From Spirochaetales bacterium (GTDB lineage: Bacteria; Spirochaetota; Spirochaetia; JABEVK01): DNA of 24,716 nt. The notes beneath the pieces are model-generated. The model did no database searches and was not told where the DNA came from. It saw only the letters and a list, made by a program, of their open reading frames with translations. The stretch spans positions 1 to 24,716 of the forward strand of contig JABEVL010000102.1 in assembly GCA_013043995.1 (NCBI GenBank), given 5' to 3'. Below are positions 16,469 through 24,675 of the stretch, piece by piece (positions within the stretch are counted from its first letter, which is position 1; each line of letters starts with the position of its first letter). The translations under genes were made by a program, and so were the position numbers.

Positions 16469-16488
16469 GAAAACCTCACTTCACCAGG

Positions 16489-17565
16489 CTAGGTTCGGGC
16501 TTTTGCAAAAAGGTAAAAACCGGCAAACGCCCCGATAGCGACTCCGGAACTTGCTCCGAGCAAAGGCGGCAAAAACCCTGTTTTGGAAAACAGACCGAAA
16601 ATCATCTGCAAGACGATGTAGGATGACGATACCAAAAGACTCGTCAAGAGGCTCATGAGGAGGATGTTCTTTCGGAACCTTCCCCCAATAGCTGCCGAGA
16701 TCCATATTACCACAAAGGGACCCAAGGAAAAAGAAACCCTTTGAAAGTAGTCGGTCTCGATGGCCCGGTACGGCAAACCGCCGCGTTTTAAAGACTCAAC
16801 GTAGACTCCCGCCTGATGAAAGGTCATTTCGGTGACCTTAATGACTTTTCTCTGAAAACTTTCAGGCGGCTCGGTAATCCGAGGACTTTTCCATTCATCC
16901 AAGGTTGTCTGCGTTATGTTGCCTTGTCGATCAATTTCGAAAAGTCGAACCTTGTGAAAAACCCAAGTTTTTCCTACCCAGTTTCCCCATTGAGCATCCA
17001 CGCGCCGTTCAAGGCTACCGTCTTGGTGACGAAAAACGAGGATGACCTCGGACAGCCGTTTGCTGCTGTCGTCATAAAATGCGGCACTCATCAGGATCTT
17101 GCCTTTGTCCGTCAGAATCGCCACGTTGGTGTTACTCAGATTGGAAAGGCCTTCCGCCTGACGCGTCAGACTATTCTTCTCTTTCATCGTGGGGATCACC
17201 CCTTGATCGTTCCAAAAGAACAAGAAAAGGCTGGCTAATGCACCAACAATAAAAAGCGGTAAGGCCAGCCTAACTAGAGGGATTCCCGAACTAAAAACCG
17301 TGATGAGTTCATTATTGGAATACATCGATCCCAGAACAAACGAAACAGCAAAAAGAAGCGAGGGCGCAAGGGCAAAGGAAATCGTTTGAGGTATATAAAG
17401 AACTGTCAGCCACACGATCTTGGAAAACGTCATGGTCGCGTTGGAACCAAAACGGCTCAGATTCATCAAAAGATCGGCCAGACAGAGGCTCATCACAAAA
17501 AAGAGCAGGGCGATGAGGCTGACAAAAAGAAACTGGGCTAAAAGATAACGTGTCAAAATCCTCAT
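16489..17565 (-). CDS. lptG: LptF/LptG-family permease (second copy, LptG position)
   Basis: This membrane permease subunit belongs to the YjgP/YjgQ family, which together with the LptB ATPase extracts lipopolysaccharide or a related glycolipid from the inner membrane. The 358 residues follow the family plan. Three N-terminal membrane helices (MRILTRYLLAQFLFVSLIAL, the segment ending FALAPSLLFAVSFVLG, and LPLFIVGALASLFLFFW) come first. A beta-jellyroll periplasmic domain at about 130-265 follows, and then three C-terminal helices. The characteristic SNNELITVFSSGIP coupling loop is present near residues 82-95. Its ATG overlaps the upstream permease gene by 4 bp (ATGA), as expected for obligate partners. 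F and G copies are hard to tell apart without alignment; I name this one lptG from its order and shorter length. Confidence 0.88.
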   Translation of the reverse strand: MRILTRYLLAQFLFVSLIALLFFVMSLCLADLLMNLSRFGSNATMTFSKIVWLTVLYIPQTISFALAPSLLFAVSFVLGSMYSNNELITVFSSGIPLVRLALPLFIVGALASLFLFFWNDQGVIPTMKEKNSLTRQAEGLSNLSNTNVAILTDKGKILMSAAFYDDSSKRLSEVILVFRHQDGSLERRVDAQWGNWVGKTWVFHKVRLFEIDRQGNITQTTLDEWKSPRITEPPESFQRKVIKVTEMTFHQAGVYVESLKRGGLPYRAIETDYFQRVSFSLGPFVVIWISAAIGGRFRKNILLMSLLTSLLVSSSYIVLQMIFGLFSKTGFLPPLLGASSGVAIGAFAGFYLFAKART

Positions 17566-18818
17566 GAGCGCATCCTTGCCATCATGAAAACTCCGGCCAG
17601 CAAGATAAATACATCGGGGAGGAACAAGGCAAGTTCTGGCCAGACCCCAAGCTCCAAACTCAAATAACGTGCGCCCAGCAGGCTAGCCCAGTACAAAACA
17701 GCTACGAAAAGTCCAAGACCTAAAACGGCAGTAATACCCTTTCTCAGCTGCTGCAGGGCCAAGGGAAAAGCAAGAAAGATAAAACAAATGCAGGCGATGG
17801 GGATGGAGAACTTTTGGTACAACTCTGTTTTCCAGCTTTGAAGAGTTTTATCTTGCTCATGAGCTTTAAAACGTTGTTTTTCCGCCTGAATTGAGGTCCA
17901 TAAACTCTGAATCTGAAGATCCTGATCCTGAGGATGATGTTGTTGCCAGAATTCAAGGCTAAGACGAGTTTGTAAACGTTTGATCTCGGCTCTCTGGGCA
18001 CTTTTGGTTTGCCGTTCCTGGTTCTCACGTTGACGGATTTGGGCCGCAAGGTCCACGCTGCTCATTTCCCGAGGGCCAATGGTCGGCATGGAACCTGTGA
18101 CCTCTTGCAGAATAATGTTGTAATCGAGGGTATCAGCCTGAAAGGTTTGAAAGCTTGTTGTCTTGTGGGCATCGGGAATGATTCCTTCGACCCCCTTCAT
18201 TTGCAAGGTCAAAACGCCGGGTTTGTGGGGGTCCGCCACAAGGTCTGCCCTCCGGGCTGCAATCAAGCGGCTGTTGTCTGAGGCGTCCTTGTCAAGAATT
18301 AAAAGTCCATTGACACCACGGCCCTCCACTTTCCCTGTCACGATCAAAGCATTTTTGTATGCCTTAACTGTGTAAGAGCCCAATTCAAGCGCGGGTGTAG
18401 AAAGGAGAACCTGCCTGTATACCTTACCAAAATTCAGGCTGCCGATCGGAAGAAGAACATCATTGGCCAAAAAAGATCCCAAGGAAAAAATGACCCCCAA
18501 AACCAGAGCAGGAAACAATAGACGGAGCGGAGGAACCCCGCAGGCTTGGGCCGCAAGGATCTCACGTTCGCCTGACAGCCTCCCTACGGCCAGAAGAACA
18601 CCCAACAAGGAAGCAAAGGGTGCTGCAAGTGCCAGAACAGCTGGAACAGAAAAAACCATCAAAAGAAGAACATCCTGCAAGGGAGCCTTTTTCGAAAGGA
18701 TCTCTTCACCCATCAAAAGAATTTGATTGAGAAAAAAAACAAGAAAGAAGAAGAGAAAGCTGATTGAGAAGGCCAGCAACACTTCACGAAAAACATAGCG
18801 TTCAAGGCGCGTCATCAT
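17562..18818 (-). CDS. lptF: LptF/LptG-family permease (first copy, LptF position) with helical insert
   Basis: The 418-residue product has the YjgP/YjgQ plan: N-terminal MMTRLERYVFREVLLAFSIS, three membrane helices, a coupling loop LSGEREILAAQACGVPP, a periplasmic jellyroll and three C-terminal helices. It pairs with the following gene as the permease heterodimer of a glycolipid exporter. Between the jellyroll (ending near MPTIGPREMSSVDL) and helix 4 there is an extra ~50 charged residues predicted helical, absent from the partner copy. The start is taken at the ATG 18818, or the adjacent 18815; both lie inside the end of the lipoprotein gene, which overlaps by 14-17 bp. A longer reading to 18872 exists but adds non-family sequence. 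The LptB, LptC and LptA genes are not in the window. Confidence 0.88.
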   Translation of the reverse strand: MMTRLERYVFREVLLAFSISFLFFFLVFFLNQILLMGEEILSKKAPLQDVLLLMVFSVPAVLALAAPFASLLGVLLAVGRLSGEREILAAQACGVPPLRLLFPALVLGVIFSLGSFLANDVLLPIGSLNFGKVYRQVLLSTPALELGSYTVKAYKNALIVTGKVEGRGVNGLLILDKDASDNSRLIAARRADLVADPHKPGVLTLQMKGVEGIIPDAHKTTSFQTFQADTLDYNIILQEVTGSMPTIGPREMSSVDLAAQIRQRENQERQTKSAQRAEIKRLQTRLSLEFWQQHHPQDQDLQIQSLWTSIQAEKQRFKAHEQDKTLQSWKTELYQKFSIPIACICFIFLAFPLALQQLRKGITAVLGLGLFVAVLYWASLLGARYLSLELGVWPELALFLPDVFILLAGVFMMARMRS

Positions 18819-20220
18819 ACCACGCCCCCAGGCCATGATCGGTGCTGCCCCACCAAAGAGCCCCGCCGACAAGCGTCATTGACGTAACATCGGTTGAATC
18901 AAATCCTTGATCCGGAGAATAGTCCCTGACAGTTTGCTTGCTCAAGCTAAACGCACCGTGGTCAAAGGACCCTCCCCAGAAAACTCCAGAATCCGGCACA
19001 AGCAAGCCGCAAACGACGTAGTCTGGAGACTCGCTCACGCGTTTAAGCTCTTCTGAGGTCCCCTTCCAGAGTCCTTCCCCAAAACTCCCCACATAAAGCT
19101 CTTGCTTCTGGGTAAGAATGAAGGTCACATTTTTAGGTCCGTTTTCCCAGGGTTGGAACGTGCTGAAGTCTTGAGTGAGGTAACCGCCCCCAAGGTCCTG
19201 AGTACCAATCCACCAGCCTCCGTTTTGTGCCGCTGCAATGGCATTGATGAATTTTGAGGGAAGAGCCTGCGATAGATCTGTCCACTGCCCCTCTTCCCAT
19301 TTCCAGAGCCCTTGACCCAGATTAGCAATCAAAAGCTCATTTTCGCCCAAAGCTACCACAGACTGGACGCGCAGTCCGCTCCAATCCTGCGGGAGCTGAA
19401 AATTTCTCCAGGTTTCAGTGAGTTTGCTCAAACGTGATAAGATCCTGTCCCGAAAGATGTAGACAAACCAGCGGGTCACCACGATGTACTTAATGGGCGA
19501 AACCTCCGCCCCTGGCTTCAGCCAAACTCGCCATTGATCGGTGGCAGTCGAATATCTGGCAAGACCGCCATCCCAGGTCGAAAGCCATAAATCATCGTGA
19601 TCGCGAGCAAGGAAAGACACGTTTTCGTCTAACCCTTCCTTTTCCAGAGAGAACCTTCGATAAAAAAGCTTCTGGCGCACCAACTGTTTCAAAAGTTGTG
19701 GGCCCTGCGAGAGCTTTTGCCCACGTGCCTGGGCGTATACCTTCAAAGCCTGTGTTCTGGTTCCTGTATTTTCAAAAAGCATGAGCCATGCCAGTTGAAT
19801 CGCGTCATCGCCGTTGGGAAAATCTTGTACCGCCTTTTGAAGCCATGCGCTGGCTTCTGGATAAAGACCCGCTTGGTCATAAATCTTGAACAAGAAATAA
19901 TCTGACCAGTACTTTTCCAAAGAGGAATCCGCTTTAAGGGATAAGCGTTTTAAAAGCACAAGGCGCAAACCCAGCGAGGCGTCCACGGATAAAACTCGTG
20001 CCCAATCTTCCCAATCAACACTTCTGAAGCGAAGCCCCGGGCCGTTTTTAGTGGCCAAACTCGAGACATCAACCATTTTATCAGGGAGGTTGGCCAGAGA
20101 AAGTGTCGGAAGAAACACCTGGGCAAGCACCGACGACGGCAAGGCTGGCGTCACAAGCCACCGGGGTTGGCTGGCACAGGAGCTGAAAAGCAAAACGCAC
20201 CCCAAAAACAGGTACCTCAT
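18802..20220 (-). CDS. Putative lipoprotein with TPR-like N-half and beta-propeller C-half
   Basis: The 472-residue product begins MRYLFLGCVLLFSSC, a lipoprotein signal with a relaxed lipobox (FSS-Cys15) of the kind tolerated in spirochaetes. Residues about 60-190 are helical with a TPR-like pair (YDQAGLYPEASAWLQKAVQD). Residues about 198-472 contain at least five propeller-blade-like repeats of the two-component-regulator propeller type: DLWLSTWDGGLARY, GLWKWEEGQW, WWIGTQDLGGGYL, LYVGSFGEGLWKG, WWGSTDHGLGAW. This suggests an envelope protein that binds another protein or a glycan. The ATG overlaps the M16 gene stop (ATGA), so translation is probably coupled; an upstream in-frame extension to 20322 lacks the signal peptide and is rejected. 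Its position between a protease and lptF is suggestive, but the function is unknown. Confidence 0.86.
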   Translation of the reverse strand: MRYLFLGCVLLFSSCASQPRWLVTPALPSSVLAQVFLPTLSLANLPDKMVDVSSLATKNGPGLRFRSVDWEDWARVLSVDASLGLRLVLLKRLSLKADSSLEKYWSDYFLFKIYDQAGLYPEASAWLQKAVQDFPNGDDAIQLAWLMLFENTGTRTQALKVYAQARGQKLSQGPQLLKQLVRQKLFYRRFSLEKEGLDENVSFLARDHDDLWLSTWDGGLARYSTATDQWRVWLKPGAEVSPIKYIVVTRWFVYIFRDRILSRLSKLTETWRNFQLPQDWSGLRVQSVVALGENELLIANLGQGLWKWEEGQWTDLSQALPSKFINAIAAAQNGGWWIGTQDLGGGYLTQDFSTFQPWENGPKNVTFILTQKQELYVGSFGEGLWKGTSEELKRVSESPDYVVCGLLVPDSGVFWGGSFDHGAFSLSKQTVRDYSPDQGFDSTDVTSMTLVGGALWWGSTDHGLGAWYDDAP

Positions 20221-21488
20221 GTCCAACGTGCTTTCTCTTTGGAAAGGATTTTGGAAGAATTTTTCCCCAGTAAAAAAAGTGAAGAATTCTCTATGGAAAA
20301 TATTCGACTCCAGGTCGGCCACAAGTTTACAAGGTCGATCCGTTCGAGGTCAGCCAAAATCTGGTTCACGCTGACCAGTCGTCCCCAGCGGGACCACACT
20401 GAGAAAAGACGCTGCATCCTGTTTTCCATTCTCTCGCTGCTCAAAACAAAAGAACCGATCAGAGATTTTTTGGCCTCCTGCCATTCCAGTGTGCTGGGGG
20501 GCTGAGAACTCAATTCGTTCAGCAAAACGTGAAGGGTGCTCAGAGTCTTTTCTAAATTCTCCGGCCGAACCGAAAGAAAAGTATGAAGACCCGAACTCGC
20601 TTCAGTTTCCCAAACCTGGCTGGCAACGGAGTAGCAAAGACCAAGATCTTCCCTTAAACGCTGAAAAAGGCGCGAACCCATAGTTTCGCCCCAAAGGATC
20701 GAGAAGGTCTGAAGGAACAAGGAATCTTCCCAGGTGATCGCTTCGTTACGGTGGAACCCCAAAACTAGCTGTACGATTTGAAATGAGGAACGGACCGATT
20801 CAATAAACGGTCGTGCAAAAATGGGACGATAGGACAAAACACGCGCTTGGGGTGCTTTTGAAGGAGATCGGGATATAAGGCAATCAATGACAAGCTCTGG
20901 TTCAAGGGGGCCACTCCAGCAAAAAACAAGATTCTCAGGCCGTAGATGTGAACCGGCCCAAGCCACGACAGAGGAGTAATCCAATGAGGAAACTGAAGAG
21001 ATGGTTCCAGCAACAGGTCGAAGTTCGGCATGTCCGGGATCAAGACGCGCCAAAAAGGCCTCGTAGGCTATTTCCTCAGGATCCTCTTCACTGGCCTGAA
21101 TCTCACTCAGGATGACGGACTTCTCTTTTTCAAACTCTTCAGGAGGGAAGGTCGGACGAAAACAAAGTTCCACAAGAACTTCTAAAGCCAAGGTCCAAGA
21201 ATTGGCGGGAACGGTACAGGTAAAACCGATTTCAGAACGATCCGTGTAGGCGTTCAGGTCACCCCCCACAGAATCGACTTTGCGCGCTAAAGAAGACGCC
21301 GAAAAATTTTCAGTTCCCTTAAAAACAAAATGTTCGACAAAATGGGCAAGGCCCTCCCGCCCAGCGGGATCGTCACGAGAACCAAACGGATAAAAAAATC
21401 CCAAGGAGGCAACGGAGCTTGAAGCCACGTGATCCCAAAGGATTTTAATTCCGTTTGGTAAAATGCGGTGACCGAGAGTATCAGCCAC
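20217..21488 (-). CDS. M16-family zinc metallopeptidase (processing-peptidase-like)
   Basis: The 423-residue product is a single M16B-type subunit. The inverted zinc motif HxxEH is His49-Phe-Val-Glu52-His53 followed by FKGT, and the third zinc ligand is Glu129 in SEIQASEEDP, exactly 76 residues after His53 as in the family. The C-terminal substrate-clamp Arg/Tyr region GSRLFQRLREDLGLCYSV is also intact. It should therefore be an active peptidase, forming a homodimeric clamshell. No signal peptide is seen, so it is probably cytoplasmic. The start codon is GTG at 21486-21488, 8 bp after the pnp stop, with AGGTG as ribosome-binding site. M16 genes next to pnp are common in many bacteria, but the substrate is usually unknown. 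Confidence 0.94.
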   Translation of the reverse strand: MADTLGHRILPNGIKILWDHVASSSVASLGFFYPFGSRDDPAGREGLAHFVEHFVFKGTENFSASSLARKVDSVGGDLNAYTDRSEIGFTCTVPANSWTLALEVLVELCFRPTFPPEEFEKEKSVILSEIQASEEDPEEIAYEAFLARLDPGHAELRPVAGTISSVSSLDYSSVVAWAGSHLRPENLVFCWSGPLEPELVIDCLISRSPSKAPQARVLSYRPIFARPFIESVRSSFQIVQLVLGFHRNEAITWEDSLFLQTFSILWGETMGSRLFQRLREDLGLCYSVASQVWETEASSGLHTFLSVRPENLEKTLSTLHVLLNELSSQPPSTLEWQEAKKSLIGSFVLSSERMENRMQRLFSVWSRWGRLVSVNQILADLERIDLVNLWPTWSRIFSIENSSLFLLGKNSSKILSKEKARWT

Positions 21489-21496
21489 CTCGTCAC

Positions 21497-23614
21497 CTAC
21501 TTTCGTTGAACGGGACGTTCACCGTGTTTGGCCCATTCCTCTTCAGGAACATCGACGATGCTCAGGTTGAGGCGTCCCATTTTGTCGACTTCAATCAGAC
21601 GAACTTTGACATGCTGATTTTCCTTTAGCACCTCAGATACTGTGTTCACCCGTTCTTTGGTCAGTTTAGAAATATGGCAGAGGCCCTCCTTACCAGGAAG
21701 AATCTCAATAAAGGCCCCAAAATCCATGATCCTTTTGACAGTTCCGTTGTAGACACTGCCTACTTCAGGGTCTTCGACCATACCCTTTATTTTAGCCTGG
21801 GCCATTTCAGCACCTTCGCGGTTTTTACTGTACAGGGTTATGGTTCCATCATTGTCGATGTTGATGGTAGCCCCGGTTTCTTCCGAAATGGCTTTGACAT
21901 TTTTACCACCGGGTCCAATGATCATACCAATCTTATCAGGATCGATCTTGATCTTGAGAATTTTGGGAGCGTAGGCAGAAATGTTGTCCATCGGCTTGGC
22001 AATCACCTGATTCATGATGCCCAGGATATGGAGCCGTCCCTCGCGCGCTTGGGCCAAGGCTTGGGTTAAAATCTCTCGGGTAACGTTGGAGACCTTGATG
22101 TCCATTTGAAAGCCCGTGATCCCTTTTTCGGTACCGGCGACCTTAAAGTCCATATCACCGAGGTGATCTTCTTCACCAAGAATATCCGACAGAACCTTCC
22201 AGCGGGAGCCGTCGGTTACCAAGCCCATGGCGATACCGGCGACAGGGCGCTTCATCGGAACACCCGCGGCCAGAAGGGCTAATGAACCTCCGCAAACCGT
22301 GGCCATCGAAGATGAGCCGTTGGATTCAAGAACCTCCGAAACGACACGAACGGTGTAAGGGAAATCTTCGTACTTGGGAAGCACGTTTTGCAAAGCTCGT
22401 TGTGCCAGGTGTCCATGACCAATCTCACGGCGGCCCGTTGAAAGGCGGCCAGTCTCGCCGACGGAGAACGGCGGGAAGTTGTAATGCAGCATGAAGGTCG
22501 AACGCTTGTCACCATCGATATCGTCCATGATTTGTTCATCAAAAACAGTTCCCAGGGTTGAAATCGCCAGGGCCTGGGTTTCGCCACGGGTAAACAGGGC
22601 TGAACCGTGAGTTCTGGGAAGGAGATCAATCTCGCACGTGATAGGGCGAATTTGACGCGTGTTTCGAGCATCACATCGCAGATCTTCGGCCAGAATGCTT
22701 TCACGAAGGATGTGACGCTCCATGTCGTCAATCAGCACCGGTACAAGCTCAATCTCACTTTCCGGGATCACGGCAGCGAAGTGCTTTAAGACCTCATCTC
22801 GTACAGCGTGAATCGCTTCAACACGGGCGAACTTTCCCTTCACAAAGCAGGCCTTCTGCATTTTAGGTAGGGCAAAATCCCACACGGCTTGATGATTTGA
22901 AAGAACTTTTTCTTGGAAGTTCGGCATCGGTAACTTAGGTTTACCCGCCAGGGCAACAAGTTCGTTCTGAATTCGGCAAAGGTCTTTAATAAAACCCTCG
23001 GCCTTTTCAATGGCCTTCAGCAAAAGCTCCTCGGGAACCTCTTTGCCGCCGCCTTCGACCATCGTGATTCCGGCTTCGGTGCCTGCAACGACAATTTCCA
23101 GTTCAGACTTTTCTATTTGATCGAAGGTCGGGTTGACGATCAGTTCACCATCGACACTTGCGATCCTGACAGCACCCACGGGCCCCGCAAAGGGGATATC
23201 AGAAATAGAAACGGCAGCAAAAGCCGCCACCATGCCGATCACGTCAGGAGGATTGATCTGATCCGTGGAGATCGTCGTCGGGACGATCTGAATCTCGCGT
23301 GCAAATTTCTTGTCAAACAGCGGCCGGATGGGCCTGTCAATCAACCGTGAAACCAGGATCTCTTTGTCCTTTGGACGACCTTCCCGCTTCAAAAAACCAC
23401 CGGGAATTTTTCCAGCGGCGTAATATTTTTCGTTATATTCGACAGAAAGAGGCACAAAGTCCAATCCTTCGGTCGGCTTCGACGCGCAACACACTGTCGC
23501 TAAAACTACCGAACCGCCATAACTCGCATAAATCGACCCATTGGCCTGTTTGGCCATCTTTCCTGTTTCCAGGACGAGTTCTTCTTGGCCAATTTTCATT
23601 CGTACCTGATGCAT
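21497..23614 (-). CDS. pnp: Polyribonucleotide nucleotidyltransferase (PNPase)
   Basis: PNPase is the phosphorolytic 3'-to-5' exoribonuclease that degrades mRNA and can add tails. The 705-residue product has both RNase PH domains. The first contains FLKREGRPKDKEILVSRLID. The catalytic second contains GETQALAISTLG near 344-355, and GDMDFKVAGT at 486-495 with metal-binding Asp487 and Asp489. A KH domain follows at about 552-612 (GPGG at 567-570) and an S1 domain at about 619-690 (VYNGTVKRIMDFGAFIE). Length is normal and the C-terminal tail is short. The ATG has CGAGG as ribosome-binding site and lies 10 bp after rpsO. The rpsO-pnp pair is widespread, and autoregulation of pnp through its leader is known in E. 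coli, but I see no long leader here. Confidence 0.98.
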   Translation of the reverse strand: MHQVRMKIGQEELVLETGKMAKQANGSIYASYGGSVVLATVCCASKPTEGLDFVPLSVEYNEKYYAAGKIPGGFLKREGRPKDKEILVSRLIDRPIRPLFDKKFAREIQIVPTTISTDQINPPDVIGMVAAFAAVSISDIPFAGPVGAVRIASVDGELIVNPTFDQIEKSELEIVVAGTEAGITMVEGGGKEVPEELLLKAIEKAEGFIKDLCRIQNELVALAGKPKLPMPNFQEKVLSNHQAVWDFALPKMQKACFVKGKFARVEAIHAVRDEVLKHFAAVIPESEIELVPVLIDDMERHILRESILAEDLRCDARNTRQIRPITCEIDLLPRTHGSALFTRGETQALAISTLGTVFDEQIMDDIDGDKRSTFMLHYNFPPFSVGETGRLSTGRREIGHGHLAQRALQNVLPKYEDFPYTVRVVSEVLESNGSSSMATVCGGSLALLAAGVPMKRPVAGIAMGLVTDGSRWKVLSDILGEEDHLGDMDFKVAGTEKGITGFQMDIKVSNVTREILTQALAQAREGRLHILGIMNQVIAKPMDNISAYAPKILKIKIDPDKIGMIIGPGGKNVKAISEETGATINIDNDGTITLYSKNREGAEMAQAKIKGMVEDPEVGSVYNGTVKRIMDFGAFIEILPGKEGLCHISKLTKERVNTVSEVLKENQHVKVRLIEVDKMGRLNLSIVDVPEEEWAKHGERPVQRK

Positions 23615-23624
23615 AAATGCCTCG

Positions 23625-23894
23625 CTATTTTCTCAGGCCAAGCTTACCGATGAGTGACCGGTAGCCTTCCAGGTTTGTGTTTTGCAGGTATCTGAGAAGC
23701 CGGCGACGTTGCCCGACAAGTTTTAACAAGCCTCGCCGTGAATTGTGGTCTTTCTTCTCAACCTGAAAATGTTCCGTCAGATAATTGATTCTGGCGGTTA
23801 AAAGGGCGATCTGAACTTCAGTCGCTCCTGTATTGGCAGCTGCACCGCCAAAATCTGCAACAATCTTAGCCTTTTCCTCTTTTGTTAAAGCCAT
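23625..23894 (-). CDS. rpsO: Small ribosomal subunit protein uS15
   Basis: The 89-residue product (MALTKEEKAKIVADFGGAAA and on) has exactly the usual S15 length. It contains the conserved rRNA-binding helices, including TGATEVQIALLTARINYLTEH, HNSRRGLLKLVGQRRRLL and the C-terminal YRSLIGKLGLRK. S15 binds the central domain of 16S rRNA early in 30S assembly. The ATG at 23894 is preceded by GAGGAG; an in-frame extension to 23933 would enter ribF and is rejected. It lies 10 bp after ribF and 10 bp before pnp. Confidence 0.98.
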   Translation of the reverse strand: MALTKEEKAKIVADFGGAAANTGATEVQIALLTARINYLTEHFQVEKKDHNSRRGLLKLVGQRRRLLRYLQNTNLEGYRSLIGKLGLRK

Positions 23895-23904
23895 GGTACT
23901 CCTC

Positions 23905-24675
23905 TCACTCCTTGAATAGAATTTCTTTAGCAACAGCTCCCGGGGGAGACTCCCAGAAAACCGTTTCTTTTTTAACCTCTAAAAAACCAGGGTGCCCGTC
24001 AATCAGCACCCGGTATTTACCCGGACGCGGCAAGACCTGATTCCATGCATGAACGGGAACTACCCATCCTTCAGCTGATCTCCGAGCTCCCTCGACCGGC
24101 GGTATGATCTTATAGTTTCTTCCCAGAAATCCATAAACATCATCCATTTTTCCTTCCCTAACGGCCTGACGTACGAGAGAACTCGAAACGATTCTCCCCC
24201 CAACTTCAACGGGTCCGACGACTTCAACCTTGACACTTTCAGGCACCCAAGCCTTAAGTTGTTCAACGTTCGCGTGGGCACGATTTCCAAAAGAAAAATT
24301 CCAGCCCAGAACAAAAAGGCGAATGTGGAAATTTTTCAGGAGGGTATGGAGAAAAACTTCTCCGGTCATCTTACCGAAATCAGGCGAAAAGTCAATCATA
24401 ACAACTTCTTCGACACCAAAAGCCTCCCATGAGGAGAGTTTATCTTCCCAGCTCATCAGGTTGCCCATAAAAGTTTGGGGCCGCAAAATTTTCTTAGGAT
24501 TCTCGCGGAAAGTAACGACCAGACTTCGTTCTGGACCGCTCACAATTTTTTGAACCAATTGCTGATGACCAGCGTGCATGCCATCAAAAACACCAATCGT
24601 CACGGCCCAGTTGCCCTTTTCAGGAAAAGAACTTTTCACAAGCTCTTCCCAACTTCGAACGATTATTCCGGACAT
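23905..24675 (-). CDS. ribF: RibF-type FMN adenylyltransferase (FAD synthetase) with degenerate flavokinase domain
   Basis: The 256-residue product has a convincing N-terminal adenylyltransferase domain. GVFDGMHAGH at 28-37 is the HxGH nucleotidyl-transfer motif, FSFGNRAHANVEQL (126-139) is typical of the family, and SSSLVRQAVREG at 164-175 is the family ISSTxIR-type motif. It converts FMN to FAD. The C-terminal riboflavin kinase half is short. Where GRxLGFPTAN is expected (about 197-210) the sequence reads ARRSAEGWVVPVHAW, and the distal catalytic Glu region is missing, so kinase activity is doubtful. I take the ATG at 24675 as the start; a TTG at 24693 is the alternative. The stop overlaps the ribosome-binding site of rpsO. 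In related bacteria truB lies just upstream, which would be past the right edge. Confidence 0.92.
   Translation of the reverse strand: MSGIIVRSWEELVKSSFPEKGNWAVTIGVFDGMHAGHQQLVQKIVSGPERSLVVTFRENPKKILRPQTFMGNLMSWEDKLSSWEAFGVEEVVMIDFSPDFGKMTGEVFLHTLLKNFHIRLFVLGWNFSFGNRAHANVEQLKAWVPESVKVEVVGPVEVGGRIVSSSLVRQAVREGKMDDVYGFLGRNYKIIPPVEGARRSAEGWVVPVHAWNQVLPRPGKYRVLIDGHPGFLEVKKETVFWESPPGAVAKEILFKE

Noticed and set aside
20221..20322. 34-residue extension of the propeller lipoprotein
   Set aside because: It would bury the lipoprotein signal peptide internally; the ATG overlapping the M16 stop gives a proper signal sequence.
23895..23933. 13-residue extension of S15
   Set aside because: S15 is normally 89 aa starting M-A/S-L-T; the extension overlaps the ribF end and lacks a ribosome-binding site.
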